NCBI GenBank assembly: GCA_029932035.1
Contig: JAOZQV010000168.1
Span: forward strand, 1-7,934
Origin: Deltaproteobacteria bacterium
GTDB lineage: Bacteria > Desulfobacterota > DSM-4660 > Desulfatiglandales > Desulfatiglandaceae
Direction of reading: 5' to 3'
Length of the DNA: 7,934 nucleotides
Shown here: positions 1 through 4,617 of the stretch, piece by piece
Layout of the letters: each line of letters begins with the position of its first letter
How positions within the stretch are numbered: position 1 is the stretch's first letter
Translations under genes and position numbers: made by a program
The notes under the pieces: generated by a model
What the model saw: the letters and a program-made list of their open reading frames with translations, nothing else
What the model was told of the DNA's origin: nothing
Database searches by the model: none

Positions 1-184
1 CGGGATCAGAAGAACCGATAGTGTTTCTTGGAGGTTGAAGGACTCCACCCAAAGGCTCGAGTCTGTCCAGCCACTCCTTTTGTTGCCCCTAAAGGAATTG
101 CTTTTTACTCGCCTATGGAGAGTACCCGCCGGTTTTGTGGCGGGCTCCGACTCAGCTTCTATCATATTCAGCCATTTCCTTCCT
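1..184. other. No supportable gene
   Basis: Open frames of 60-63 codons on the plus strand (28-226) have no ribosome binding site and no recognisable protein character. On the minus strand the region carries the displaced C-terminal reading frame of the GIY-YIG gene and a REP-like palindrome (125-144). GGACTC (41-46) and GAGTC (59-63) make a weak dyad of no clear meaning. Confidence 0.5.
125..144 (-). repeat. REP-like GC palindrome, copy 1
   Basis: CCCGCC (125-130) and GGCGGG (139-144) form a 6-bp inverted repeat around 8 nt. Read on the minus strand, the right arm is followed by TACTC, which matches the ACTC seen after the arms at 1081-1086 and 4536-4541. This copy is therefore probably the same element in reverse orientation. 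It lies just past the broken GIY-YIG gene. No T-tract follows, so it is not an intrinsic terminator. Confidence 0.6.
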
Positions 185-198
185 TCATTTCCTTCCTT
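173..198. repeat. Exact 13-bp tandem duplication in the GIY-YIG gene
   Basis: CATTTCCTTCCTT occurs twice head to tail (173-185 and 186-198). Thirteen is not a multiple of three, so the second copy shifts the minus-strand reading frame and creates the TGA at 187-185. Each unit also contains shorter TTCC repeats, which would favour slipped-strand replication. Confidence 0.9.
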
Positions 199-400
199 GG
201 CCGGATTTAAGAAACTTTTCACGTAGTCTTGCAGTTTTGTGACCAGCGAATGACTCGGTATGTATGACTCTGAAATCTCCGATTATCTCACCAGCCTTTG
301 AATGGCGGGCACGGTGCTCTTTGAGGCGTCGTGACAGATTATTGGTAATTCCTACGTATCTTTTACCTGCTTTTCCCTTTAGAATATATAGGGTAATCAT
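185..400 (-). pseudogene. GIY-YIG nuclease-family protein, C-terminus lost to frameshift
   Basis: The 71-residue product resembles the small stand-alone GIY-YIG (UvrC N-terminal-like, COG2827-type) proteins, a family of putative single-domain nucleases with no settled cellular role. Visible marks are LYIL near residues 4-7, RYVGITN at 14-20 (the YIG half, with V for I), the RRLKEH helix at 24-29 and the REKFLKSGQGRK tail at 60-71. Family members usually continue a further 10-20 residues. Here the stop comes from an exact 13-bp tandem duplication at 173-198. Removing one copy would continue the frame as GRKWLNMIEAES. The ATG at 400 is the first sensible start. No good Shine-Dalgarno is visible, and the gene begins 29 nt after the tRNA-Pro CCA end on the same strand, so it may be read from the tRNA transcript. 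It is either a decayed gene or a functional variant with a trimmed tail. The family is fairly sure, the pseudogene status less so. Confidence 0.6.
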
Positions 401-429
401 GGAAAGGTTATTGATTTGACAGATGTTAC

Positions 430-506
<77 letters not shown>

Positions 507-574
507 ATTTCGTTTCCATAATTCTTAGCAATAGAGAGGACAAAAGGTTTCTTTGGGAGGCTCTCCTCCTCCAC

Positions 575-595
575 TCCCGCCTTCAAAAGGCGGGA
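575..595. repeat. REP-like GC palindrome, copy 2, fused to tRNA fragment
   Basis: TCCCGCCTT (575-583) and AAGGCGGGA (587-595) form a perfect 9-bp inverted repeat around CAA. The CCCGCC/GGCGGG core is shared with the elements at 125, 1071 and 4528. It abuts the 27-bp tRNA-Pro fragment with no intervening base. Read on the minus strand with a 7-bp stem, its loop is TTTTGAA, which superficially mimics a 7-nt anticodon loop. Confidence 0.75.
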
Positions 596-622
596 TGCGC
601 TACCAGGCTGCGCCACGCCCCG
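596..622 (-). pseudogene. Truncated tRNA-Pro 5' fragment
   Basis: These 27 bases are identical to 480-506, that is, the 5' acceptor strand, the whole D-arm and base 26 of the neighbouring tRNA-Pro. The match ends exactly where the anticodon stem should begin. From there a GC palindrome (575-595) takes over. No matching 3' acceptor strand follows. A GGAGG-7 nt-CCTCC hairpin (572-556) stands roughly where a T-arm would be, but its loop lacks the TTC signature. It is therefore a partial tRNA copy and not a working gene. It lies 90 bp upstream of the intact tRNA on the same strand. Confidence 0.85.
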
Positions 623-654
623 TTGTTTTGCTCAGGCAATTTGCATTTTAGTCA

Positions 655-668
655 TTTGCCGCGGCAAA
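655..668. promoter_or_regulatory. Perfect 14-bp palindrome upstream of a promoter
   Basis: TTTGCCGCGGCAAA is a perfect dyad ending 28 bp before the -35 box at 697. Its position and symmetry would suit a dimeric regulator acting on the small membrane protein gene. No family of operator is recognised, so the role is inference. Confidence 0.3.
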
Positions 669-696
669 ATCAAGTCAATATTTAATCTTTAATTCC

Positions 697-725
697 TTGA
701 CCAGCAAACAGCTTTCCCTTATAAT
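697..725 (+). promoter_or_regulatory. Sigma-70-type promoter for the 56-residue membrane protein
   Basis: TTGACC (697-702) and a perfect TATAAT (720-725) are separated by exactly 17 nt. Transcription would start near 732, giving a leader of about 86 nt before the ATG at 818. No other gene on this strand lies between, so this is the likely promoter of the 818-988 gene. Confidence 0.8.
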
Positions 726-817
726 ATCAATCCAAATCAAGGGGTCACGTTTTAATTGTTTTTTAAGGATATGATTTACCCCGCTCAAATTATAAGAAAA
801 ACCTCAGGAGGCCTTAC

Positions 818-988
818 ATGGACCTTTCCAGAAAGATTGGTATCGGAGTAGTCTCAATAATCCCCGCATTTGTACTGGGAGGCCTTGTCTGGGATTGGTT
901 TGGGTCCTGGCTGGCAGTGCTTGGTGCGGTGGTGCTGGTAGGGATATTTTCCGGCTCCGTAATCTCGGGAAAATTCTCTACCCAATAG
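818..988 (+). CDS. Small two-helix membrane protein, unknown function
   Basis: I do not recognise this 56-residue protein. It starts MDLSRKIGIG and ends GKFSTQ. Residues about 8-28 and 30-50 are strongly hydrophobic with many Gly, Val, Leu and Ile, separated by a short WDWFGSW turn. This gives a helical-hairpin membrane protein with the Arg-Lys pair near the N-terminus probably in the cytoplasm. The gene call is well supported: a textbook AGGAGG (806-811) lies 6 nt before the ATG, and a near-consensus promoter lies about 90 bp upstream. It appears monocistronic. Possible roles by analogy with other tiny membrane proteins are modulation of a larger membrane complex or a stress response, but nothing in the sequence decides this. 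No type I toxin hallmark, such as an overlapping antisense promoter, was recognised. Confidence 0.75.
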   Translation: MDLSRKIGIGVVSIIPAFVLGGLVWDWFGSWLAVLGAVVLVGIFSGSVISGKFSTQ

Positions 989-1070
989 AACGTATAAAGC
1001 CACTATCCGTTTATTTCGGAGTGTGCGGTCAGATAACCAGAAGGATTTCCAATAAAAGCTAGTTTTTCAT

Positions 1071-1096
1071 CCCGCCTATTGGCGGGACTCAAGACG
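1071..1096 (+). repeat. REP-like GC palindrome, copy 3
   Basis: CCCGCC (1071-1076), TATT, then GGCGGG (1081-1086) is followed by ACTCAAGACG. The copy at 4528-4551 has the same arms and is followed by ACTCAAAACG, one base different. Conservation beyond the stem shows the two are related copies and not independent hairpins. Confidence 0.75.
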
Positions 1097-1110
1097 CTAA
1101 GACCGCAAAG
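1093..1110 (+). repeat. Two 9-bp units, GACGCTAAG and ACCGCAAAG
   Basis: Two adjacent degenerate 9-mers lie directly after the REP-like copy. They are related to the reverse complement of the three units at 1252-1278 (ACCGCAGAG, ACGCAAAGG, ACGCAAAGT). The two groups therefore form loose inverted arms about 140 bp apart. Confidence 0.5.
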
Positions 1111-1209
1111 GGGGTTTTTGTTGCTTTTGCTCTGATCCTGGAAGAAGGACCCCAGAATCAGAACAGAACCAAGCCCTGACGGGCGATTAATGAATCAAAA
1201 AGCGCTCTT

Positions 1210-1242
1210 TTTTCTTTGCCGTCCTCTCAACGGCAAAGAAAA
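1210..1242. repeat. Perfect hairpin with 13-bp arms
   Basis: TTTTCTTTGCCGT (1210-1222) and ACGGCAAAGAAAA (1230-1242) are exact reverse complements around a 7-nt loop. The stem is stable, but no run of T follows it on either strand, so it lacks the form of an intrinsic terminator. It lies 95 bp beyond the folD stop. Its CTTTGCCGT segment resembles the 9-bp units next to it. Confidence 0.8.
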
Positions 1243-1251
1243 TAATAAACG

Positions 1252-1278
1252 ACTTTGCGTCCTTTGCGTCTCTGCGGT
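1252..1278 (-). repeat. Three degenerate 9-bp units
   Basis: ACTTTGCGT, CCTTTGCGT and CTCTGCGGT run head to tail on the plus strand. They are the inverted counterpart of the units at 1093-1110. The pattern is intergenic and non-coding in character. Confidence 0.6.
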
Positions 1279-1295
1279 AAAAACAACCTGATATC

Positions 1296-1326
1296 AAAAA
1301 TGTCCTGTTTTGGCTAACCGCACAGG
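1296..1326 (-). terminator. Possible weak terminator of folD
   Basis: On the minus strand just after the folD stop, CCTGT (1326-1322) can pair with ACAGG (1308-1304). An inner GG/CC pair sits in the loop, and the arm is followed by ACA and five T (1300-1296). The stem is short and the loop long, so termination would be inefficient. Confidence 0.35.
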
Positions 1327-1336
1327 TCCATTTCGA

Positions 1337-2245
1337 TTAGGCAATCCCGAGTTTGAACTTCAGGGATTTCAACGTATTTTTCATGAGCATGGTGATTGTC
1401 ATGGGGCCTACGCCACCGGGTACCGGCGTTATCCAGCCTGCAATCTCCTTGGCCGCATCAAAGTCCACATCCCCTCTGAGTATTGCGATCTTCTTGCCGG
1501 TTTTTTCGCTGATTTTTTCCCCTACACGGTTGACACCCACATCAATAACACAGGCGCCCGGTTTGATCCACTCGGGCTTAACGAGCCCTGGAACGCCTGC
1601 TGCAACAATCAGAATATCTGCCCGTTTGCAGTGAGACTCCATATCCTTCGTGCGTGTGTGTACCACTGTAACGGTCGAATTGGCGCCCTCTGCCTTTTGA
1701 AGCATCATGTTGGCGATAGGCTTTCCAACGATGTTGGAGCGGCCGACCACAACGGTCTCTGCACCGCTGGTTTCCACGCCTGCCCTGATAATCATCTCCT
1801 GGATCCCTGCCGGAGTACAGGGCGGGAATTTGACTTCAGCGCCTCCTATCATCAATCGTCCAACATTGACAGGATGAAACCCGTCCACATCTTTGTCCGG
1901 ATCGATTGCGTTAAGGATCTTTTTTTCATCGATCTGCTTGGGAAGCGGCAACTGCACTAAAATGCCGTTAATCGAGTCGTCATTATTGTACTTGTCAATC
2001 AGGGCAAGAAGCGCCTCTTCAGAGACGTCTTCAGGTTGGTTGTCCTGGATCTCTTTAAATCCCAGCCGAGTGGCGGTTTTGATCTTGAGCGTCACGTAGG
2101 ATATGGACGCAGGATTCTCACCGACCAGAATGGTTACGAGGCCCGGAACAACACCGTGTTTTTCCTTGATCTGTTTGACTTCCTTTTCGATTTCTTCGAG
2201 AATTTCTTCCCTGATTTCGGTTCCTTTGATCAATTTTGCTGTCAT
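1337..2245 (-). CDS. folD: Bifunctional methylene-THF dehydrogenase / methenyl-THF cyclohydrolase
   Basis: FolD is a cytoplasmic, usually dimeric enzyme that interconverts 5,10-methylene-, 5,10-methenyl- and 10-formyl-tetrahydrofolate using NADP(H). It feeds purine and formyl-Met-tRNA synthesis and, in anaerobes, one-carbon assimilation or oxidation. At 302 residues the length is close to the usual 280-300. Catalytic-domain marks are Y50-V-T-L-K54 (the catalytic Tyr/Lys pair), VQLPLP at 97-102 and KDVDGFHPVNVGRL at 118-131, with Asp121. PPCTPAG (141-147) leads into the dinucleotide fold with VVVGRSNIVGKP at 165-176. VIDVGVNR is at 233-240, GDVDF at 258-262 and TPVPGGVGPMT at 273-283. The ATG is supported by AAAGGAG (2259-2253) 7 nt upstream. 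The gene is divergent from cutA across a 182-bp spacer. All key residues are present. Confidence 0.97.
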   Translation of the reverse strand: MTAKLIKGTEIREEILEEIEKEVKQIKEKHGVVPGLVTILVGENPASISYVTLKIKTATRLGFKEIQDNQPEDVSEEALLALIDKYNNDDSINGILVQLPLPKQIDEKKILNAIDPDKDVDGFHPVNVGRLMIGGAEVKFPPCTPAGIQEMIIRAGVETSGAETVVVGRSNIVGKPIANMMLQKAEGANSTVTVVHTRTKDMESHCKRADILIVAAGVPGLVKPEWIKPGACVIDVGVNRVGEKISEKTGKKIAILRGDVDFDAAKEIAGWITPVPGGVGPMTITMLMKNTLKSLKFKLGIA

Positions 2246-2293
2246 CTTAAATCTCCTTTGCTAAAAAATTTTGAACCCAACAGAAAAATCTGT

Positions 2294-2310
2294 TAATATT
2301 GAAAATATTA
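2294..2310. promoter_or_regulatory. AT-rich inverted repeat in the folD-cutA divergent spacer
   Basis: TAATATT (2294-2300) and AATATTA (2304-2310) form a 7-bp dyad around GAA, 48 bp upstream of the folD start. It could be an operator or part of a promoter. No good -35/-10 pair was found for either gene in this spacer, so the role is open. Confidence 0.25.
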
Positions 2311-2427
2311 CAGCCCCACACCGTGGCTGAATAACATACTCTCTCCCTTATATCAAATGTTTTGTATCAAAATTCCGTAACTGTTTTGGGTTGAGCGTCA
2401 GAGGGGTGGGGTTATGGGAGGAAAACC

Positions 2428-2742
2428 ATGGAAACAAACCTTATTTATATCACTGTAGGTAGTATGGATGAGGCTAAGGCGATCGGGAAAGAGCTGGTTT
2501 CGAGCAGATTGGCTGCCTGCGCCAATATTATTGACAACATAAACGCCATATACTGGTGGGAGGGAGAGGTCCAGGATGAAAAAGAGGTGATCGTTTTGGC
2601 CAAAACCAAAGAATCACTTGTTTCCCGGTTGATTGATAAGGTGAAATCGATACACAGCTATGAGTGCCCATGCATAGTAAGCCTCCCGATTATTGATGGA
2701 AATAGTGCCTTTTTGGATTGGATCAGAGAGGAAACAAAGTGA
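2428..2742 (+). CDS. cutA: CutA1-family divalent-cation tolerance protein
   Basis: CutA1 proteins are about 100-110-residue, ferredoxin-like, very stable homotrimers. They were linked in E. coli to copper and other divalent-cation tolerance, though their true function remains unsettled. This 104-residue protein shows the family pattern throughout: IYITVGSMDEAKAIGKEL at the start, RLAACANII (27-35), YWWEGEVQDEKEV (42-54), AKTKESL (58-64), then SYECPCIVSLPI (77-88) and FLDWIREET (95-103). In the usual HPYEVPEI segment the sequence here is HSYECPCI, which gives Cys80 and Cys82 plus Cys31, a possible soft-metal site. GGGAGGA (2416-2422) lies 5 nt before the ATG. No membrane or secretion signal is present, so it is cytoplasmic. 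The gene is alone on its strand and ends 17 bp short of the convergent DedA-family gene. Confidence 0.93.
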   Translation: METNLIYITVGSMDEAKAIGKELVSSRLAACANIIDNINAIYWWEGEVQDEKEVIVLAKTKESLVSRLIDKVKSIHSYECPCIVSLPIIDGNSAFLDWIREETK

Positions 2743-2747
2743 GGGGG

Positions 2748-2780
2748 AGAGGCCACAGTTTATCCGTTCCTCTTTTTTTT
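2748..2780 (+). terminator. Possible weak terminator after cutA
   Basis: AGAGG (2748-2752) can pair with CCTCT (2769-2773), leading straight into eight T (2773-2780). The 16-nt loop and short stem make it weak. It overlaps the last codons of the convergent DedA-family gene. Confidence 0.3.
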
Positions 2781-3383
2781 CATCATTCTTAATATAAGGA
2801 TCAGGACCACAAGACCTATCAATACCAGGATTGTGAGATTATAGCTGAACATTATTCGTGCTATCTTTTCCTTGACAATATCCCAGTTAGTGCCGATTGA
2901 ATAACCGAGGCTGATCCAGATAAGATTCCATACAGAGGAACTGACAAGGGCGAGCAAGGTAACCCTCAGAACCTGTAGCTGTGATATCCCCCCGGCTATT
3001 GATATAACAGAGCGGATCCCGGGAAAGAATCTGTTTAACAATATAAGGAAGTAGCCATATTTTCGAAACCATTCCTCGGCCCGGATAATGTCCCTCGCTC
3101 TAAAAAACCGGTAGTCTTTCTCAATAAAAAAACGCCTGCCCAATAGGCTTCCGATCCAGAAAAGAAACATAAAACCGAACAGGCTCCCTAAGGTAGTAGA
3201 GAGATATACCCCGAAAAAAGACAGCCTCTGGGTGGCGACCAGGAAGGCCCCAAAGGCGGTAATGGTATCTCCCGGGATAGGGGGGAAAACATTCTCTACA
3301 AAGGCGCTCAGCCCTAATAAGAAATAAAGGAGGGTGTTGGGAAGTGAATTAAGCAGATTCAAGAAGCTGTCTAAATAGGACAA
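2760..3383 (-). CDS. DedA-family (VTT domain) inner-membrane protein
   Basis: DedA/VTT proteins are polytopic inner-membrane proteins. Recent work on the superfamily links members to lipid carrier flipping (undecaprenyl phosphate, phosphatidylethanolamine) and envelope homeostasis. The 207 residues match the usual 200-220. Family marks are FVENVFPPIPGDT (28-40), with acidic Glu30 and the prolines of the re-entrant loop, GSLLGRRFF (78-86), and NRFFPGIRSVISIAGG (117-132), with the Arg118 and Arg124 typical of DedA. Hydrophobic segments lie near 15-28, 41-82, 110-132, 138-163 and 179-200, and a basic tail KKKRNG ends the protein. Translation must begin at TTG (3383-3381). An in-frame TAA lies just upstream, no ATG or GTG falls between, and GGAG (3396-3393) sits 9 nt before it. 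The upstream DNA is immediately the heptad repeat, so its promoter is not visible. The specific lipid substrate cannot be told. Confidence 0.92.
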   Translation of the reverse strand: MSYLDSFLNLLNSLPNTLLYFLLGLSAFVENVFPPIPGDTITAFGAFLVATQRLSFFGVYLSTTLGSLFGFMFLFWIGSLLGRRFFIEKDYRFFRARDIIRAEEWFRKYGYFLILLNRFFPGIRSVISIAGGISQLQVLRVTLLALVSSSVWNLIWISLGYSIGTNWDIVKEKIARIMFSYNLTILVLIGLVVLILILRMMKKKRNG

Positions 3384-3396
3384 CGGGTTTTTCTCC

Positions 3397-3466
3397 GGGT
3401 TGCGAGTTACGGGTTACGGGTTGCGAGTTGCGGGTTGCGGGTTACGAGTTGCGGGTTGCGAGTTGT
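3397..3466 (+). repeat. Heptad tandem repeat G(G/A)GTT(G/A)C, ten units
   Basis: Ten head-to-tail 7-mers: GGGTTGC, GAGTTAC, GGGTTAC, GGGTTGC, GAGTTGC, GGGTTGC, GGGTTAC, GAGTTGC, GGGTTGC and a final GAGTTGT. Variation is almost all G/A transition at positions 2 and 6. The array starts on the base after the DedA-gene ribosome binding site. Confidence 0.93.
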
Positions 3467-3528
3467 CCCGCTGAAGACGGGATTTTCGCTGCGCTACAAC
3501 AGGCATTCCCGCTCAAATCGGATTTTCG
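3466..3528 (+). repeat. Imperfect direct repeat, about 22 bp, 41 bp apart
   Basis: TCCCGCTGAAGACGGG plus ATTTTCG (3466-3488) is echoed by TCCCGCTCAAATCGG plus ATTTTCG (3507-3528). The first copy can fold as TCCCG/CGGGA around 7 nt, resembling a degraded REP-like element. The second copy has lost most of the dyad. Confidence 0.5.
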
Positions 3529-3534
3529 ACCAGC

Positions 3535-3548
3535 ATCCAGTATCCAGC
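3535..3548 (+). repeat. Two ATCCAG(T/C) heptads
   Basis: ATCCAGT and ATCCAGC lie head to tail, the same unit as in the long array at 3690-3710 about 150 bp away. They look like a detached or shrunken piece of that array. Confidence 0.7.
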
Positions 3549-3551
3549 AAT

Positions 3552-3586
3552 GAAGTGCGGAGTGTGAAGTGTGGAGTTGAAAGTTT
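3552..3586 (+). repeat. Heptad repeat, GAAGTGC class, five units
   Basis: GAAGTGC, GGAGTGT, GAAGTGT, GGAGTTG and AAAGTTT run in 7-bp register. The shared core is (A/G)AGT at positions 2-5 with a G/A-rich edge. It is close to the reverse complement of the class at 3604-3638. Confidence 0.7.
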
Positions 3587-3603
3587 AAATCGGAATTCTT
3601 CCT

Positions 3604-3638
3604 TTCTCAACTTTAGGCACTCCAAACTCGTAACTTCA
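3604..3638 (-). repeat. Heptad-period block in the opposite orientation
   Basis: The plus strand here reads in 7-bp steps ending in ACT, ending with TCCAAACTCGTAACTTCAAACT. On the minus strand this is AGTTTGA, AGTTACG, AGTTTGG, AGTGCCT and then a decayed unit. This is the GAAGTGC-class core in reverse, so the two blocks face each other around 3587-3603. Confidence 0.6.
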
Positions 3639-3654
3639 AACTTGAAAAAACAAT

Positions 3655-3717
3655 ACCCAATACCCAGTACCCAATACCCAGTACCCAGTATCCAGCATCC
3701 AGCATCCAGTATCAAGT
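3655..3717 (+). repeat. Heptad tandem repeat A(C/T)CCA(A/G)(T/C), nine units
   Basis: Nine 7-mers in exact register: ACCCAAT, ACCCAGT, ACCCAAT, ACCCAGT, ACCCAGT, ATCCAGC, ATCCAGC, ATCCAGT, ATCAAGT. The first five and last four units form two sub-blocks, as expected from stepwise local duplication. Confidence 0.93.
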
Positions 3718-3729
3718 ATTCTTTTTGCC

Positions 3730-3758
3730 TTGACGGAACTTATCTCATTTGATATCTG
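3730..3758 (+). promoter_or_regulatory. Possible promoter of the TPR gene
   Basis: TTGACG (3730-3735, five of six to consensus) and TATCTG (3753-3758, weak) are 17 nt apart. They lie just beyond the heptad array and about 30 nt before the gene. The -10 box is poor, so this is tentative. Confidence 0.4.
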
Positions 3759-3787
3759 ATCGTATTTATTCAGGAGGTTGTTTTAGC

Positions 3788-4468
3788 ATGGCAAAGAAAA
3801 AACTGAGCAGAAAAGAGCTTTTGAAACAGACTGATGAATTTTTGACCCTTTCCAACAGGGCGGCCATTTTTTTCAACGCTCATCTCCGTGGGCTGAAATA
3901 TTTCGGGATCGCTGTTGCCGTTATCGTTGTAGGTTATTTAGCGGTGTACGGCTATATGCGCCACATTAACAAAAGTGGACAAGAAGTCTACAATATGGCC
4001 TATGATACCTTGACTGATAATCTTGAGCCTGATGTAACTCCTGAGAAGCTGAAAAAGGCGGAAGAGCTGTTTCAGAGAGTGATAGATGAATACGGAATGT
4101 CAAAGGCTGCTCGATTGGCTTTGCCACAGGTAGGGCATGTTAAGTTCGTTGAAAAAAAGTACGATGATGCCATCCTCTTTTTTGACAAATTCGCCGTTGA
4201 GGTCTCTGGAGATAGGGAGTATGAAACACTGAGTTCTATGGCCTTAGCCGGATGCTATGAGGCCAAGGGCGACTTGAAAAAGGCCATTTTTATCTTGCGT
4301 CCAATCGTGGAGGCCCCTGATAATCTGTTCAGGGAAACAGCTATGCTCAGTTTGGAACGTGTTTACAGGATTGATAACCAGCCTGAAAAGGCAAATGAAA
4401 TCTTGAAAAGGTTTGTCCAGGAATATAAGACCTCTCCCTTCCTTCCCATGGCCAAGGCCCGTCTATGA
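3788..4468 (+). CDS. Membrane-anchored TPR-like protein
   Basis: The product has 226 residues. A lysine-rich cytoplasmic N-terminus (MAKKKLSRKELLK) is followed by one hydrophobic helix at about 38-57 (FGIAVAVIVVGYLAVYGYM). By the positive-inside rule, residues 60-226 should lie in the periplasm. That part is helical with TPR-like pairs: KKAEELFQRVIDEYG (89-103), KYDDAILFFDKF (124-135), ALAGCYEAKGDLKKAIFIL (152-170) and PEKANEILKRFVQEY (199-213). The arrangement recalls YfgM/TPR_21-type proteins, which act as scaffolds or chaperone partners near the Sec translocon. That is analogy, not proof. AGGAGG (3772-3777) 10 nt upstream supports ATG 3788; an in-frame upstream start near 3749 lacks one. 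The gene seems monocistronic, with an intrinsic terminator 150 bp downstream. Confidence 0.85.
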   Translation: MAKKKLSRKELLKQTDEFLTLSNRAAIFFNAHLRGLKYFGIAVAVIVVGYLAVYGYMRHINKSGQEVYNMAYDTLTDNLEPDVTPEKLKKAEELFQRVIDEYGMSKAARLALPQVGHVKFVEKKYDDAILFFDKFAVEVSGDREYETLSSMALAGCYEAKGDLKKAIFILRPIVEAPDNLFRETAMLSLERVYRIDNQPEKANEILKRFVQEYKTSPFLPMAKARL

Positions 4469-4514
4469 AATTTGCAAGTTAGTGCCTGAACGAAATAGCC
4501 TCCCTATTTCATAA

Positions 4515-4564
4515 TCTTAATCATAATCCCGCCTCGGCGGGACTCAAAACGATTATGATTAAGA
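4515..4564. repeat. Perfect 14-bp inverted repeat enclosing a REP-like palindrome
   Basis: TCTTAATCATAATC (4515-4528) and GATTATGATTAAGA (4551-4564) are exact reverse complements. The 22-nt interior holds nearly all of the CCCGCC-TC-GGCGGG palindrome (4528-4541) and its ACTCAAAAC tail. The result is a hairpin within a hairpin of about 50 nt, shaped like a small foldback or MITE-like element. No target-site duplication is evident. Confidence 0.85.
4528..4551 (+). repeat. REP-like GC palindrome, copy 4
   Basis: CCCGCC (4528-4533), TC, GGCGGG (4536-4541), then ACTCAAAACG. It matches copy 3 (1071-1096) in both arms and in nine of the ten following bases. It occupies the centre of the larger inverted repeat. 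Confidence 0.75.
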
Positions 4565-4579
4565 GTACGATTAAGAGTA
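4557..4579 (+). repeat. Short direct repeat GATTAAGAGTA
   Basis: GATTAAGAGTA occurs at 4557-4567 and 4569-4579, one base apart. The first copy overlaps the right arm of the 14-bp inverted repeat. A related GATTATGATTA precedes it. Confidence 0.8.
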
Positions 4580-4617
4580 TGAATCGAAAAACAAATTTGA
4601 AATGCCACTGCCCGCCC

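Larger units (their letters stand above)
989..1295. other. Gene-free spacer with repeats
   Basis: No credible gene lies between the small membrane protein and the folD end. The space holds a REP-like palindrome (1071-1096), two groups of 9-bp units in opposite orientation (1093-1110 and 1252-1278), and a 13-bp-arm hairpin (1210-1242). No T-tract follows the hairpin on either strand. A 33-codon reading frame at 1190-1291 translates the repeats and has no ribosome binding site. Confidence 0.7.
3384..3787. other. Repeat-filled spacer between DedA and TPR genes
   Basis: About 400 bp with no credible gene. Most of it is 7-bp-period repeat of several sequence classes (3397-3466, 3535-3548, 3552-3586, 3604-3638, 3655-3717). 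Between the first two lies an imperfect direct repeat (3466-3528). Open frames on both strands here only translate the repeats: the minus-strand frame reads as recurring Gly-Tyr-Trp/Cys-Trp-Ile-Leu motifs. The last 70 bp hold the likely promoter and ribosome binding site of the TPR gene. Confidence 0.8.

Noticed and set aside
28..226. Two plus-strand frames of 60-63 codons at the left end
   Set aside because: They have no ribosome binding site and no protein-like composition, and they overlap the REP-like palindrome and the end of the GIY-YIG gene on the other strand.
596..622. A second functional tRNA gene
   Set aside because: Only the 5' 27 nt are present. The 3' acceptor strand is missing and the T-loop lacks TTC.
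1210..1242. Intrinsic terminator at the 13-bp hairpin
   Set aside because: Neither strand has a T-run after the stem: the plus strand continues TAATAAAC and the minus strand AAGAGCGC.
1190..1291. 33-codon frame in the folD downstream spacer
   Set aside because: It has no ribosome binding site, and most of it is the hairpin and the 9-bp repeats translated.
1310..1960. 216-codon plus-strand frame opposite folD
   Set aside because: It is fully antisense to a complete folD with all catalytic motifs and has no recognisable domain. It is a shadow.
3397..3717. CRISPR array
   Set aside because: Units are 7 bp and contiguous, with no 25-40 bp repeats separated by unique spacers, and no cas gene is present.
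3435..3752. 105-codon plus-strand frame and 73-codon minus-strand frame (3494-3715) in the spacer before the TPR gene
   Set aside because: Both merely translate the 7-bp repeats, giving periodic Tyr-Trp-Ile-Leu or Pro-Ser-Ile-Gln strings. No ribosome binding site is present.
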